From the NCBI RefSeq assembly GCF_008369935.1, contig NZ_VTUZ01000023.1, forward strand, positions 1 to 64,000: a stretch of 64,000 nt of DNA, in the 5' to 3' direction. The stretch's first letter is position 1; each line of letters opens with the position of its first letter. The notes beneath the pieces are model-generated. The model saw nothing but the letters and a program-made list of their open reading frames with translations. It had not been told where the DNA came from and searched no databases. The position numbers and the translations under genes are program-made. The DNA comes from Paraburkholderia panacisoli. GTDB lineage: Bacteria; Pseudomonadota; Gammaproteobacteria; Burkholderiales; Burkholderiaceae. Positions 26,396 to 35,424 of this stretch are shown here, one piece after another.

Positions 26396-27298
26396 ATGGA
26401 CGCGGTTTCGGACCTCGAGTTTTTCGTCGAACTAGTCAAACACGGCAGCCTGTCGGCGCTCGCGCGGGACGTCGGGGTCACGCCGCCCGCGGTGAGCGCG
26501 CGTCTTGCGCAGATCGAGCGGCGCCTCGGTGTGAGGTTGCTGAACCGCACGACGCGGCGGCTCAGCATGACGCACGAGGGCGAGCAATACCTGACAACAG
26601 GGTCGAAGCTACTGTCTGCGTTACAGGAACTCGACCGGACCATTTCGAGCAGCAGGGCGACGCCAAAGGGGCTGCTACGCGTCAATGCAACGTTCGGCTT
26701 TGGCCGCCGTCACATCGCCCCGGCTATTGCAGCGTTTCATCGCCAGTATCCCGACGTCGAGGTACAGCTTGAGTTGACGGATCGGCCGTTGAATCTCGCC
26801 GAAGCGGCATTCGACGTCGGCGTCCGGTTCGGCGAGATTCCGGATTCAAGGTTGATCGCACGCAAGGTCGCGACAAACCGACGCATGATATGCGCGTCGC
26901 CGATCTATCTGCGCGCGAAAGGCGAACCCGACACGCCGCGCGATCTGCAGCGGCATCAATGCATCGTACTCAGAGAAAGCGACACGGCCTACGGCACCTG
27001 GCATTTCACCAAAGGGAAGCGCCACGAAACGGTCAAGGTGCACGGCGTGCTAAGCAGCAATGACGGCGAGGCGACGCTCGTCTGGGCGCTTGACGGACAG
27101 GGCATCCTGATGCGTTCGGAGTGGGATGCGACCACCTATCTGCAGTCTGGCCGTCTCAAGCAATTGCTGCCCGATTGGTCGTTGCCGCCGGCGGACATCT
27201 ATGCGGTGTATCCAGAGCGGCTCAATCTGACGGCGAAGGTGACGGCGTTCGTCGAGTTTCTCGAAGGCTTTCTCGGGAAGGGGCCGGGGGCGGGCTGA
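26396..27298 (+). CDS. LysR-family regulator of the leuCD-like operon
   Basis: A 300-aa LysR regulator of the CrgA/DmlR type. Residues 1-60 carry the helix-turn-helix (MDAVSDLEFFVELVKHGSLS, then ARDVGVTPPAVSARLAQIER). The effector domain begins near residue 90 (GLLRVNATFGFGRRHIAPAI). DmlR of E. coli, of the same branch, controls D-malate use, which fits a hydroxy-acid pathway. No Shine-Dalgarno is evident. It is divergent from leuC with a LysR-type box between them. Confidence 0.9.
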   Translation: MDAVSDLEFFVELVKHGSLSALARDVGVTPPAVSARLAQIERRLGVRLLNRTTRRLSMTHEGEQYLTTGSKLLSALQELDRTISSSRATPKGLLRVNATFGFGRRHIAPAIAAFHRQYPDVEVQLELTDRPLNLAEAAFDVGVRFGEIPDSRLIARKVATNRRMICASPIYLRAKGEPDTPRDLQRHQCIVLRESDTAYGTWHFTKGKRHETVKVHGVLSSNDGEATLVWALDGQGILMRSEWDATTYLQSGRLKQLLPDWSLPPADIYAVYPERLNLTAKVTAFVEFLEGFLGKGPGAG

Positions 27299-27484
27299 GA
27301 GGGCGAAAAGGCAGGTGGTTTTTCACTCGCCTGCGATTCGCACCGCAACCATAGCAGGCGACGGGCTATTCAGCATCGATCCGCTTGCTGCACCGTCATC
27401 GTGCGCGCTTGCCCCATTCGTGCGCAATGCGGCATGCCCGTGCCGTCAGTCAAGCGCTCGACTTGTCTGCACGTCCCGGGAGTT

Positions 27485-27514
27485 ACATACGATGGTATGT
27501 TTCGTGCACGAAAC
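27485..27514. promoter_or_regulatory. Double palindrome upstream of marR
   Basis: Two overlapping inverted repeats: ACATAC-GATG-GTATGT (27485-27500) and the perfect GTTTCGTGCACGAAAC (27499-27514). They end 60 bases before the MarR start, a usual place for autoregulation. Binding by this MarR protein is inferred. Confidence 0.5.
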
Positions 27515-27574
27515 GCGTAAAATTCAAATGTTGTAGTGTGCAACTGAATTAGAATAGCTGAATGGGAGAACAGC

Positions 27575-28060
27575 ATGTCGAAGGCGCCCTATCCAAGACT
27601 GGAGCATTTGAATTTCCGCCTCGACGTACTAAGCGAGCTGGCCAAGGGCGTGGCGTCCGGCCTCTACGAAGCCGCATGTGATGTCACTCTGCGCGACCTT
27701 CGCGTGCTGCGTTTCGTCGATATGCAGCCGGGTATCTCCCTCGGCCCGCTGATCGAGCTGACATACCTTGAAAAGACGCTGGTTTCAAAGCTGGTCACCA
27801 CGCTGGCTAACCGCGGCTTGCTGACGCGCTCTACCGGCACGACGGACGCACGTGTCATCAACCTGCACTTGACCAGGAAGGGCAAGACGATTGTGCGCAA
27901 GTGCGATCGGATCGGCAAGAGCTTCGACGAGCAACTCATGTCCGTTCTGTCAGCGGAGGAAAAGCGAGTGCTTTTTCAGTGCGTGGACAAGCTGACGGAA
28001 CACGTTGAGGAGGGCGGTGAATGGACGCTCCCGCCGACACGACGCAAGCGCACAGCCTGA
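27575..28060 (+). CDS. MarR-family transcriptional regulator
   Basis: A 161-aa winged-helix dimer-forming regulator. The recognition region spans LGPLIELTYLEKTLVSKLVT, with the wing around STGTTDARVINLHLTRKGK. Start supported by GGGAG. It is followed by a convergent metallo-hydrolase gene and preceded by two palindromes, so self-regulation is likely. MarR proteins usually respond to phenolic or other small ligands; this one's ligand is unknown. Confidence 0.88.
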   Translation: MSKAPYPRLEHLNFRLDVLSELAKGVASGLYEAACDVTLRDLRVLRFVDMQPGISLGPLIELTYLEKTLVSKLVTTLANRGLLTRSTGTTDARVINLHLTRKGKTIVRKCDRIGKSFDEQLMSVLSAEEKRVLFQCVDKLTEHVEEGGEWTLPPTRRKRTA

Positions 28061-28118
28061 ATCATTTTTGTCATCTGTTGCGCGCAACGCTGCAGTCGTT
28101 CGTCTTGCCACACGAGGC

Positions 28119-28892
28119 TCATGCGCGCTTGGCCAGATAGGCATCGACCAACGCGACGAGCCGTTCTCGCCCGAAGCTAACGTCGTGTCCCGCGTGCACG
28201 ACCTGCACGGGCAATTCGCGCAAGCGCTTCATCGTGCGCACGTAGGTTGGGATATCGGCGCCGCCGATTTCATCCAGGAGCGGGCCATCGTAGATCGCAT
28301 CGCCGGAGAACAGGGTGCCGGACGCCGCCTCCCATAGACCGATGCTGCCCGGTGAGTGGCCTGGCAGATGCAGTACCTCGAAATGCCGGTTGCCGAGGTC
28401 GACGATATTCCCTTCTTTGACGATTTCCGTGACGGTTGCCGCCCGTATCTTGTAGTCGGACATCACGTACTCCGCGCTGGGCAGGGCCGTGATCAAGTCG
28501 CCGTCGAACGGATAGCCCGCTTCACGGTACCGGCGTATCGCGTTCTCGCCCAATACCGATGCCAGCAGCGTGCCGCGCTCGCGCGGCGAACGCAGGTTAT
28601 CGGCCTCCAACTCGTGGACCAGCGTATGCGCAAACTCGTGATGTCCGCCGACATGATCCGAGTGCGTATGCGTCGCAACGGCCGTCACGTTGTTTTGCAA
28701 GAGATGCTGGGCCGCCTCACGCAGACTGGCGATGCCCATCCCGGTATCGATCATCAGGTCGCGGTCGCGGCCGCGTACGTGCCAGATATTGCAGCGCATC
28801 AGCGGCACGACATGAGGCTCCCACAGCAGGGTGATTTCGTCACTGATACGTTTTGACTCGAACCATCGGTCGGCAATCGGCAGCATGGTCAT
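28119..28892 (-). CDS. MBL-fold metallo-hydrolase
   Basis: A 257-aa metallo-beta-lactamase-fold hydrolase. The metal motif THTHSDHVGGHHEF carries HxHxDH, a second His is in LHLPGHSPGS, an Asp in FSGDAIYDG and the last His in VVHAGHD. There is no signal peptide. These general hydrolases include glyoxalase II-like and lactonase-like members; it is not a class B beta-lactamase by context or leader. The start lacks a good ribosome binding site. It is 51 bases downstream of mocR on the same strand and might be co-transcribed with it. Confidence 0.87.
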   Translation of the reverse strand: MTMLPIADRWFESKRISDEITLLWEPHVVPLMRCNIWHVRGRDRDLMIDTGMGIASLREAAQHLLQNNVTAVATHTHSDHVGGHHEFAHTLVHELEADNLRSPRERGTLLASVLGENAIRRYREAGYPFDGDLITALPSAEYVMSDYKIRAATVTEIVKEGNIVDLGNRHFEVLHLPGHSPGSIGLWEAASGTLFSGDAIYDGPLLDEIGGADIPTYVRTMKRLRELPVQVVHAGHDVSFGRERLVALVDAYLAKRA

Positions 28893-28943
28893 CCGGGGTC
28901 GGTAGCGTTAAAACGCTACTCTGACACACTCTGCTGCGCCGAT

Positions 28944-30428
28944 CTAGAGCCGCTTGCCAGTGTTCTCCGTCGCACGCTGCTCTTGCGACGCGGCGACGGC
29001 GATCCGTGCCAGCGCGCCGAGTCGCTCGACGGCTTGTTCCAGGTCGCTGGTCCACCGGTAGCCGGCGTTCAATCGCAGGCAATCGTCGTAGGCACCGCCC
29101 TGGCCGAACAGATGTCCTGGGGCAAAACCGATGCCCTCGGCGCGTGCCTGCTCAAACATAGGGCGCGTGCTGACGCGAAGGTGGCTGGTGGCGGGCAACT
29201 TTAGCCAGAGAACGAATCCCCCGCGTGGGTCGCTCAATTCCGTGCCTTCGGGAAAGTGGCGGAGGACGGCATCGCGTAGTGCACTCTGCTGCTCCTGCAG
29301 CGCACTTTTGAGCCGTCTCAGGTGCAAAGCAAAACCACCACTGGAGAGCATCCCGGCGACTGCGGTCTGCTGCAATTCGGCCGTGGCCATGCTGGTGGTG
29401 TACTTCAGTGCCCGAACTTTTTCGCTAAATTTTCCCGCCGCAATCCAGCCAAGGCGCAAGCCGGGACACAGACTCTTCGAGAAGCCGCCGCATAGAAGCA
29501 CATTGCCGGACGTATCGAAGGCCCGTGCCGGACGCGGCCGCAGTTCGTCATAGCAGACGTCTCCGAAAATATCGTCCTCGATCAGAGGGATGTTGCGCGC
29601 TTGTAGCATCTCCACGAGCGCCGCCTTGTCCGCATCTGACGCGATGCTACCAACCGGATTGTTGGCGTTTGCGATCGTCACGACCGCATTGATACGCGTT
29701 TCATCGAGCGCACTTTTCAGCGCGTCGAGATCCATCCCGGTGCCGGTTCGGCACGGGATCGGCAAGACCCGAAGGTCAAGGGCGCCCAACATTTGCAGCA
29801 ACACGAAATAAGTCGGCGACTCGACTGCCACGACATCGCCGGGGCGCGTCACGGCCCTGAGCGCAAGATTCAGCGCTTCGATGCAGCCGTTGGTGACGAC
29901 CAGTTCGTCAGGGGCGAGTTCGCAACGATACTGCATCGCCTGACGAGCGATCTCTCGCAGCAGGTCAGGATGTCCCGCCCCCCGCGCATGTGCACCAACC
30001 AGGTCCGGTTGCTGGTACGCGCGGCGGCGCAGCAGGACGCTCAGCCTGTCGACCGGATACAGCGACGGCTCCCCGACAGCGAGGTCCAGACGAACCGCAC
30101 AGGGAGCCCCTACCATCGCTAGGTGATCACGGGCCTGGGCATCGAGTTCTGGAGGCGGGTTGGGCCATGCTGTTGCGCGCGCGGGGCACGAGGGCTCCGG
30201 TCGCCTGGCGACAAAATAACCGGATCGGGGGCGAGCCTCGATATGACCCTGCGTTTCCAGCCAGCGCAGGGCCTGCATTGCGGTTGTGAGGCTCACGTTG
30301 TGCTGGACTGCCAGCGTACGCACGGACGGTATGCGACTGCCTTCGCACAGTCCCGCATGGACGATTCCCTCCCACAATTGCTGAGCGAGTCGTTTATATC
30401 GTGGCAAAACGGATTCAGCTGCCTGCAT
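28944..30428 (-). CDS. MocR-type regulator (GntR HTH plus aminotransferase domain)
   Basis: A 494-aa fusion typical of the MocR/PdxR group. Residues 8-75 form a GntR winged helix ([20 protein letters not shown], then [20 protein letters not shown]). From about residue 110 a fold-type I aminotransferase-like domain follows; its PLP lysine is in [15 protein letters not shown]. Such proteins use PLP to sense amino acids or vitamin B6 and act on divergent genes. It is divergent from a threonine aldolase gene, now truncated, with a perfect palindrome between them. Confidence 0.92.
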   Translation of the reverse strand: MQAAESVLPRYKRLAQQLWEGIVHAGLCEGSRIPSVRTLAVQHNVSLTTAMQALRWLETQGHIEARPRSGYFVARRPEPSCPARATAWPNPPPELDAQARDHLAMVGAPCAVRLDLAVGEPSLYPVDRLSVLLRRRAYQQPDLVGAHARGAGHPDLLREIARQAMQYRCELAPDELVVTNGCIEALNLALRAVTRPGDVVAVESPTYFVLLQMLGALDLRVLPIPCRTGTGMDLDALKSALDETRINAVVTIANANNPVGSIASDADKAALVEMLQARNIPLIEDDIFGDVCYDELRPRPARAFDTSGNVLLCGGFSKSLCPGLRLGWIAAGKFSEKVRALKYTTSMATAELQQTAVAGMLSSGGFALHLRRLKSALQEQQSALRDAVLRHFPEGTELSDPRGGFVLWLKLPATSHLRVSTRPMFEQARAEGIGFAPGHLFGQGGAYDDCLRLNAGYRWTSDLEQAVERLGALARIAVAASQEQRATENTGKRL

Positions 30429-30446
30429 GGTGTTCAGTTCAACGCT

Positions 30447-30472
30447 GTGAATCTGTTATCTAACAGATTCAC
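30447..30472. promoter_or_regulatory. Perfect 12-2-12 palindrome, MocR operator candidate
   Basis: Arms GTGAATCTGTTA and TAACAGATTCAC flank a TC spacer without a mismatch. The site starts 19 bases before the mocR start codon and ends 64 bases before the threonine aldolase start, so one bound protein could control both directions. With no T-run it is not a terminator. Confidence 0.7.
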
Positions 30473-30536
30473 CTTTGCTGTGTATTGGCTCAACACGATC
30501 GGAATGCCAACATCGCCGGTCTTTGAAGGAAATGCG

Positions 30537-30854
30537 ATGAGCCCTGCAATCCGCGACGACTTCCGCAGCGACACCGTTACCCGACCCAGCGCTCCAATGC
30601 GTGCCGCAATGGCAGCGGCCGAAGTCGGTGACGACGCTTACGGAGACGATCCGACCGTCAATCGGCTGGAAGCGACAGTCTGCGACATGCTCGGCAAGGA
30701 ATCTGCCCTGTTCGTGTCGTCGGGCACGCAGGCGAATCTTATCGCACTCATGTCGCATTGCGAGCGCGGCGACGAGTATATCGTCTGCGTTTTCCGGTCA
30801 TCTGGCGGCACACGGGTATTGAGCTGCGCTCGCCGTCGTGCGCGACTTCTTTGA
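30537..30854 (+). pseudogene. L-threonine aldolase, truncated
   Basis: The first 83 codons are a normal N-terminus of a low-specificity L-threonine aldolase (fold-type I PLP enzyme): [35 protein letters not shown] and [20 protein letters not shown]. After CERGDEYIV the sequence diverges and stops about 20 codons later, so the PLP lysine and more than two thirds of the ~340-residue enzyme are missing. A GAAGGA precedes the ATG. A different frame beyond the break (about 30811-30909) reads [20 protein letters not shown] and may be the end of another lost gene. Formerly divergent partner of mocR. Confidence 0.75.
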
Positions 30855-30956
30855 CGGGCGATCAGGTCGTGAGTCGGCTGTTCGCAAAGCTCGGGCATGT
30901 CGGACGTTAGCAAGCCGGTGCACAAGGTAGTGAAAGTGATCGCATAGGGAGCGATA

Positions 30957-32546
30957 TTGAAACTTCAGAATATTCGCACCGGCACGCGTGTCGCTGTGGG
31001 TTTTGGGTTGATTCTGTTTGCGCTCATCGCGCTAACGATTGTAGGGATCACGCGAGTCAACAAGATCAACGCGAGCCTTACGACAATCAACGACATTAAC
31101 AGTGTCAAGGAAACCTACGCGATTGCGTTTCGCGGAAGTGTCCACAACCGCGCAATTGCACTGCGCGACGTGGTGCTCGTGCCGCCGGGAGAATTTCCAT
31201 CGGTGCTGTCGCGTATCAAGGAATTGAACGAAGCGTACCAGGAGGCGGCCGGTCCACTCGACAAAATGGTCGCTGCTCGCAGCGCGGCGTATCACGACGA
31301 GCAGCCGGCGCTGACAGCCATCAAGGCCGACGAGGCTCGCACCCTGCCTTTGATGGCCGACGTGATTGCAAGGCAGCAGGCGGGAGACACAGCCGGCGCG
31401 CAGCGCGTGCTGCTTGAACAGGCCCGGCCGGCATTCGTCGACTGGCTGAACGCCATCGATCGTTTCATTGATCTCGAAGAGCAATTGAACCGCGTACAGG
31501 CACACGCGGCGCGGGAAGTTGGGCGCACATTCCAGGTGCTGATGCTCGTGCTGACCACGCTGGCAATCTCGATAGGCGGTGTGATTGCCTATTGGATCAC
31601 GCATGACATCACGCGGGCGCTTGGTGGCGAACCGGGTCAGGTCAAACATCTCGCTGACGCGATCCGCAGCGGCGACCTGTTGCAGGCGGTGCGGGTGCGA
31701 CGCGGTGACAGCGACAGCATACTTGCGACCATGGAGCGGATGCGCAACGCATTGCATGAGGTCGTCGAAAGCGTGCGGGAGCATGCCGACGGCGTCTCGA
31801 CGACAAGCATTCAGATCAGCCAGGGCAATGCGGATTTGTCGAGGCGCACCGAATCGCAAGCTGCGTCGCTGCAGCAGACTTCAGCGTCGATGGATCAACT
31901 CACCGGCACCGTCAAACAGAATTCGGACAGCGCCAAGCAAGCCAGTGCGGTAGCTACGGCGGCGGAGGAGATAGCCACGCGCGGCAGTCAAACTGTGCAA
32001 AGCGTTGTTGAAACGATGGACGGCATTTCGGCATCGTCGGAGCGGATGGCGGAGATCATTTCGGTCATCGAGTCCATAGCGTTCCAGACCAACATTCTCG
32101 CCCTCAATGCGGCTGTGGAAGCTGCTCGCGCGGGCGAGGAGGGGCGTGGCTTCGCGGTTGTCGCGAGCGAGGTCCGCTCGCTCGCGCAGCGCGCGGCGAC
32201 CGCTGCAAAGGAAATCAAGGCGCTGATCGATGAATCGGTCCAGCGTGTCCAGGCGGGGTCGTTCAGGGTGCGCGACGCCGGGGCGACGATGGCCGAGATT
32301 TTGCAATCGGTACGGCAGGTCAACGAGATCATGGCCGAGATCGCCTCAGCGTCGGAAGAGCAGAGCATCGGTATCGAACAGGTCGGGCAGACAATCGTGC
32401 AAATGGACGAAGCGACGCAACAAAATGCCGCACTCGTGGAACAGGCGTCGGCGGCTACTCGATCACTGGAAGAGCAGGCGCTTGCGTTGCGCAGCGCAGT
32501 CGGCGCTTTCCGGATACGCGGTTCGTTGCCAACGGAGCGTCATTAA
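30957..32546 (+). CDS. Methyl-accepting chemotaxis protein
   Basis: A 529-aa inner-membrane chemoreceptor. A first helix at about 13-33, a periplasmic four-helix sensor (about 34-190), a second membrane helix (about 192-213), a HAMP domain, and a cytoplasmic signalling hairpin whose tip is SIAFQTNILALNAAVEAARA. The start is TTG with AGGGAG upstream. The C-terminus ends LPTERH without the NWETF-type pentapeptide that tethers CheR in Tar and Tsr. No che genes are nearby; the ligand is unknown. Confidence 0.93.
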   Translation: MKLQNIRTGTRVAVGFGLILFALIALTIVGITRVNKINASLTTINDINSVKETYAIAFRGSVHNRAIALRDVVLVPPGEFPSVLSRIKELNEAYQEAAGPLDKMVAARSAAYHDEQPALTAIKADEARTLPLMADVIARQQAGDTAGAQRVLLEQARPAFVDWLNAIDRFIDLEEQLNRVQAHAAREVGRTFQVLMLVLTTLAISIGGVIAYWITHDITRALGGEPGQVKHLADAIRSGDLLQAVRVRRGDSDSILATMERMRNALHEVVESVREHADGVSTTSIQISQGNADLSRRTESQAASLQQTSASMDQLTGTVKQNSDSAKQASAVATAAEEIATRGSQTVQSVVETMDGISASSERMAEIISVIESIAFQTNILALNAAVEAARAGEEGRGFAVVASEVRSLAQRAATAAKEIKALIDESVQRVQAGSFRVRDAGATMAEILQSVRQVNEIMAEIASASEEQSIGIEQVGQTIVQMDEATQQNAALVEQASAATRSLEEQALALRSAVGAFRIRGSLPTERH

Positions 32547-32629
32547 CCCGTTCGTATAAGGCCTCGGTTACCGTTGTGGGCATCGAACTGTCGCATGCAT
32601 TTGCAACTCACACGCTGCGGCCGTGCCGT

Positions 32630-33064
32630 CTAAACGATCGCACTGTCGGGTAACCGTGAGGTGTCGGCCCGTTTTTCTTTACGATCGAACTGCAACCGCG
32701 CCGCTTCCATTTCGGTCATGTGACTTTCGGCCCAATCCCAGATTCCGCAGATTTTGTCCAGAAGGCTGTTTCCGATCGGTGTCAGCCGATAGTCGACGCG
32801 AGGCGGTATCACTGGATGCACATGGCGTGAGACCAGGCCGTCGCGCTCGAGTTGGCGCAACGTCTTCGTGAGCATCTTCTGACTGACTCCGCCGATGTGT
32901 TCGCGTAGGCGCGAAAAACGCATCTCGCCACGAGTGCCAAGTGCATCGATCACCAGAATGCTCCACTTGTCGGCGATCTGCTCAATGATGTCGCGCGCAA
33001 GATCATCGGTTTTCTTTTGCGCATTGTCGTCGGCGCAAAGCGCATCGTCGCAATTTGTTTCCAT
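32630..33064 (-). CDS. HxlR-family transcriptional regulator
   Basis: A 144-aa winged-helix regulator. The family signature is clear: DKWSILVIDALGTRGEMRFS, then RLREHIGGVSQKMLTKTLRQ and the wing ERDGLVSRHVHPVIPPRVDY. The start METNCDD at 33064 is chosen because the same METNC start is conserved in the broken copy at 42628; no Shine-Dalgarno is visible in either. HxlR proteins often respond to reactive electrophiles or quinones. Upstream and divergent lies a degraded aldo/keto reductase gene, while an intact homologue of that reductase stands 9.7 kb away beside a degraded hxlR. Confidence 0.88.
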   Translation of the reverse strand: METNCDDALCADDNAQKKTDDLARDIIEQIADKWSILVIDALGTRGEMRFSRLREHIGGVSQKMLTKTLRQLERDGLVSRHVHPVIPPRVDYRLTPIGNSLLDKICGIWDWAESHMTEMEAARLQFDRKEKRADTSRLPDSAIV

Positions 33065-33206
33065 GGGGGGAAGTATGGGGCCGCGAGGTGTTGTGTGGTC
33101 GCCTGATGTGGCTGACATGATCGTTAGCGTGTTCGCTGGGTCAGCATGCCACAGTTCCTCGGACAGCATCCGACACGGGTTCGGTTTGTCAAAGAACGAG
33201 TATCGC

Positions 33207-33350
33207 ATGACTATCGAAACACTTGCGATTGAATTTTTTATGTACGCCTGTTTCAAGCGTTGGCCTCAAAGGCGTGCAATCGGCGCAGGGAAGTGCGGTG
33301 ACACCGATAGAAGCAATCAATCGCGGTGATCCGGCGCGCGCTCGACGTAT
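33207..33350 (+). pseudogene. Aldo/keto reductase remnant
   Basis: It opens MTIETLAIE, as the intact reductase at 42789 opens MTIETIAIE, then shifts frame. Nucleotide identity with 42789-42930 can be followed for about 140 bases, ending in a shared ATCGCGGTGATCCG and GCGCTCGAC. The rest of the ~330-codon gene is gone. It lies divergent to hxlR just as the intact copy lies divergent to an hxlR relic. Confidence 0.7.
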
Positions 33351-33565
33351 TTGCTCAGGACACCTTCGGCAAAGCCGTATTCGTAGCCGCCGCGCTGAAT
33401 GCTGGATCACCGGCCTGACGATCGAGTTGTGAGGCGCACGTCGTCCTTGCGAATCGTCTGCCGCGCGTTGTGAGCGCAAGAAGCGATCTTGTGACAAATC
33501 GTCTATGGACTGTGTCTTCTGTGCAGACGAAAATCAAGACTCCGACCAGCACGAAGGAGTACGTC

Positions 33566-34369
33566 ATGGGCCACGCGGAAGTCCGCGAGTTGCAGATTCC
33601 CAAACCAATCGGCGGACGCTTGCCGGAGCCGCCGGTATTCGCCAGCCTCGACGACGAACGGCAACATCGCAAGCTCAAACTCGCTGCGGCATTTCGCATC
33701 TTCGCGCGATTCGGGCTCGCTGAAGGCATAGCCGGACATATCACGGTCCGCGATCCGGAGTATCACGACCGTTTTTGGGTCAATCCGTATGCGCAGCACT
33801 TTTCGTCAATCCATCCGGATGACCTCGTATGCATTGACGAGGAGGCCAATGTTTATCACGGGACCGGACCCGTCAACGCCGCTGCGGCGGCGATTCACTG
33901 CGGCATCCATGGCGCGAATCCGGATGTCGTTGCAGCAGCCCATACACATACGACTTCTGGCCGCGCGTTTTCAGCGCGCGCTCGGCTGCTTGCTCCGCTC
34001 AATCAGGAGGCCTGTCTCTTCTATGGCGATCACGTGCTATTTCGCGGCGACGTAGTCGTGCTCGCCACCGAAGAGGGGCGCCGAATCGCGGAGACAATGG
34101 GCACAAAGCGCGCCGCCATTCTGCTCAATCATGGCCTGCTGACCGTTGGTTCATCGGTCGACGCCGCGGCGTACCGCTTTATTGCAATGGAGCGTTGCTG
34201 CCAGGTGCAGTTGCTGGCCGAGGCGGCGGGTCCAATCGAGCCGCTATCGGACGAGGACGCGCGGGCAACGCGCGCGCAACTGGGGTCCGACTACGTTGCA
34301 TGGCTCAACTTCCAGGGGCTCTACCAGCAACTCCTGCGCGACAGTCCTGATCTGCGCGAACTCGCGTGA
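33566..34369 (+). CDS. Class II aldolase/adducin family protein
   Basis: A 267-aa Zn-dependent aldolase-type protein (AraD/FucA superfamily). Metal ligands are the two His in AAAHTHTTSGR and a third in LLNHGLLTVG; the acid/base-like Glu region is NQEACLFYGDH. The ATG at 33566 follows GGAG. Known homologues act on sugar phosphates or as decarboxylases and hydrolases, and this branch is poorly characterised. It is convergent with a LysR gene, and an ACS carrier follows on the opposite strand, suggesting a small catabolic cassette. Confidence 0.85.
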   Translation: MGHAEVRELQIPKPIGGRLPEPPVFASLDDERQHRKLKLAAAFRIFARFGLAEGIAGHITVRDPEYHDRFWVNPYAQHFSSIHPDDLVCIDEEANVYHGTGPVNAAAAAIHCGIHGANPDVVAAAHTHTTSGRAFSARARLLAPLNQEACLFYGDHVLFRGDVVVLATEEGRRIAETMGTKRAAILLNHGLLTVGSSVDAAAYRFIAMERCCQVQLLAEAAGPIEPLSDEDARATRAQLGSDYVAWLNFQGLYQQLLRDSPDLRELA

Positions 34370-34395
34370 ACATGGACGTCCTCACGCGGACGTCC

Positions 34396-35346
34396 TCAGT
34401 TTGACGCAAGCGTCGTTTCGAAGGCTGCCGTGCGGTCGCGGTGGCAGCCTTCGCGATACTCGCGCACGGCCGCGCTCAGCCATTGATCGAAGCGTTTAAG
34501 CGGCTCCCAGTCACGCTTCTGCTCGGGAAACGAGTAGTAGATGGTCTCCGGATTCGGGATCGAATGAGGATGCACCTGGACGAGTGCGCCGCTGCGCAGT
34601 TCACGTTCAATCAGGATATGCGGAAGCAAGGCCACACCGAGTCCTGAGATCGCGGCATTGATTGCCATGATGAACATGTCGTAGTGCTGATTCGCCGCGC
34701 TATGTTCGATGATCTGCGTAGACGCGCTTTCGGACCATGCAAGCCACGCGCGCGGAAGATCGCGGGTGTGAATCCAGGGCAGCGCGCTGATCCTTTCGCT
34801 ACTCAAGCTATTGTGCCTGCCGATCAACGCGGGCGCGCAGACAGCCAGAATCTTGTCGTCGCTCACGAGTGGTTGTCCCGGCATGGCAGGCCACAGGCTT
34901 TGTCCGAAATAGATCGCGGCATCGAAGCTTGAATTGTCGAAGAACGTCGGCTGGTCGCGCCCCATGATGTGAAGCTGCAGGTCCGGGTTCAGCTCGTAGA
35001 AGTCCTGCAGACGCGGAATCAGCCATTGAGACGCGAACGTGACGCCGACCGCCAACTGGATCTTTACTTCACCTTGCTTGCGTATCAGCTCGAGCGTATC
35101 GCGGCGAATCTGGTCGAGATGGACGCGAATTCGCCGCGCGTACTCTGCGCCCGCCGCGGACAGTACCAGACGCTGACGCACCCGCTCGAACAGCGGGATG
35201 CCCAGATGAGCCTCGAGCTCGTTGACCTTTTTGCAAACAGCACCATGCGTTTGCGACAGCTCGACAGCCGCCTTCGAAAAGCTTTCATGGCGCGCCGCTG
35301 CTTCAAAAGCTTGCAGCGCACTGAGACTAGGGACACCGCGACGCAT
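34396..35346 (-). CDS. LysR-family regulator (GcvA-like)
   Basis: A 316-aa LysR regulator; helix-turn-helix at residues 1-60 (PSLSALQAFEAAARHESFSK, then AAVELSQTHGAVCKKVNELE), effector domain after about residue 90. The opening PSLSALQAFEAAARH is characteristic of the GcvA group. ATG 35346 is chosen because AAGGA lies seven to eight bases upstream; ATG 35379 lacks such a site. It is 78 bases downstream of the ACS carrier gene on the same strand and convergent with the aldolase gene. Confidence 0.88.
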   Translation of the reverse strand: MRRGVPSLSALQAFEAAARHESFSKAAVELSQTHGAVCKKVNELEAHLGIPLFERVRQRLVLSAAGAEYARRIRVHLDQIRRDTLELIRKQGEVKIQLAVGVTFASQWLIPRLQDFYELNPDLQLHIMGRDQPTFFDNSSFDAAIYFGQSLWPAMPGQPLVSDDKILAVCAPALIGRHNSLSSERISALPWIHTRDLPRAWLAWSESASTQIIEHSAANQHYDMFIMAINAAISGLGVALLPHILIERELRSGALVQVHPHSIPNPETIYYSFPEQKRDWEPLKRFDQWLSAAVREYREGCHRDRTAAFETTLASN

Positions 35347-35424
35347 CGAAAATCCTTGCTGGCGAAAAGAAATGGGCATGGATCTTCGATGATAGTCCCA
35401 AGGACGGCGAGGCGCTGGCCACGC

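Noticed and set aside
28119-28892. MBL-fold gene considered as a class B carbapenemase
   Set aside because: It has no signal peptide and the sequence around the metal site fits general MBL hydrolases.
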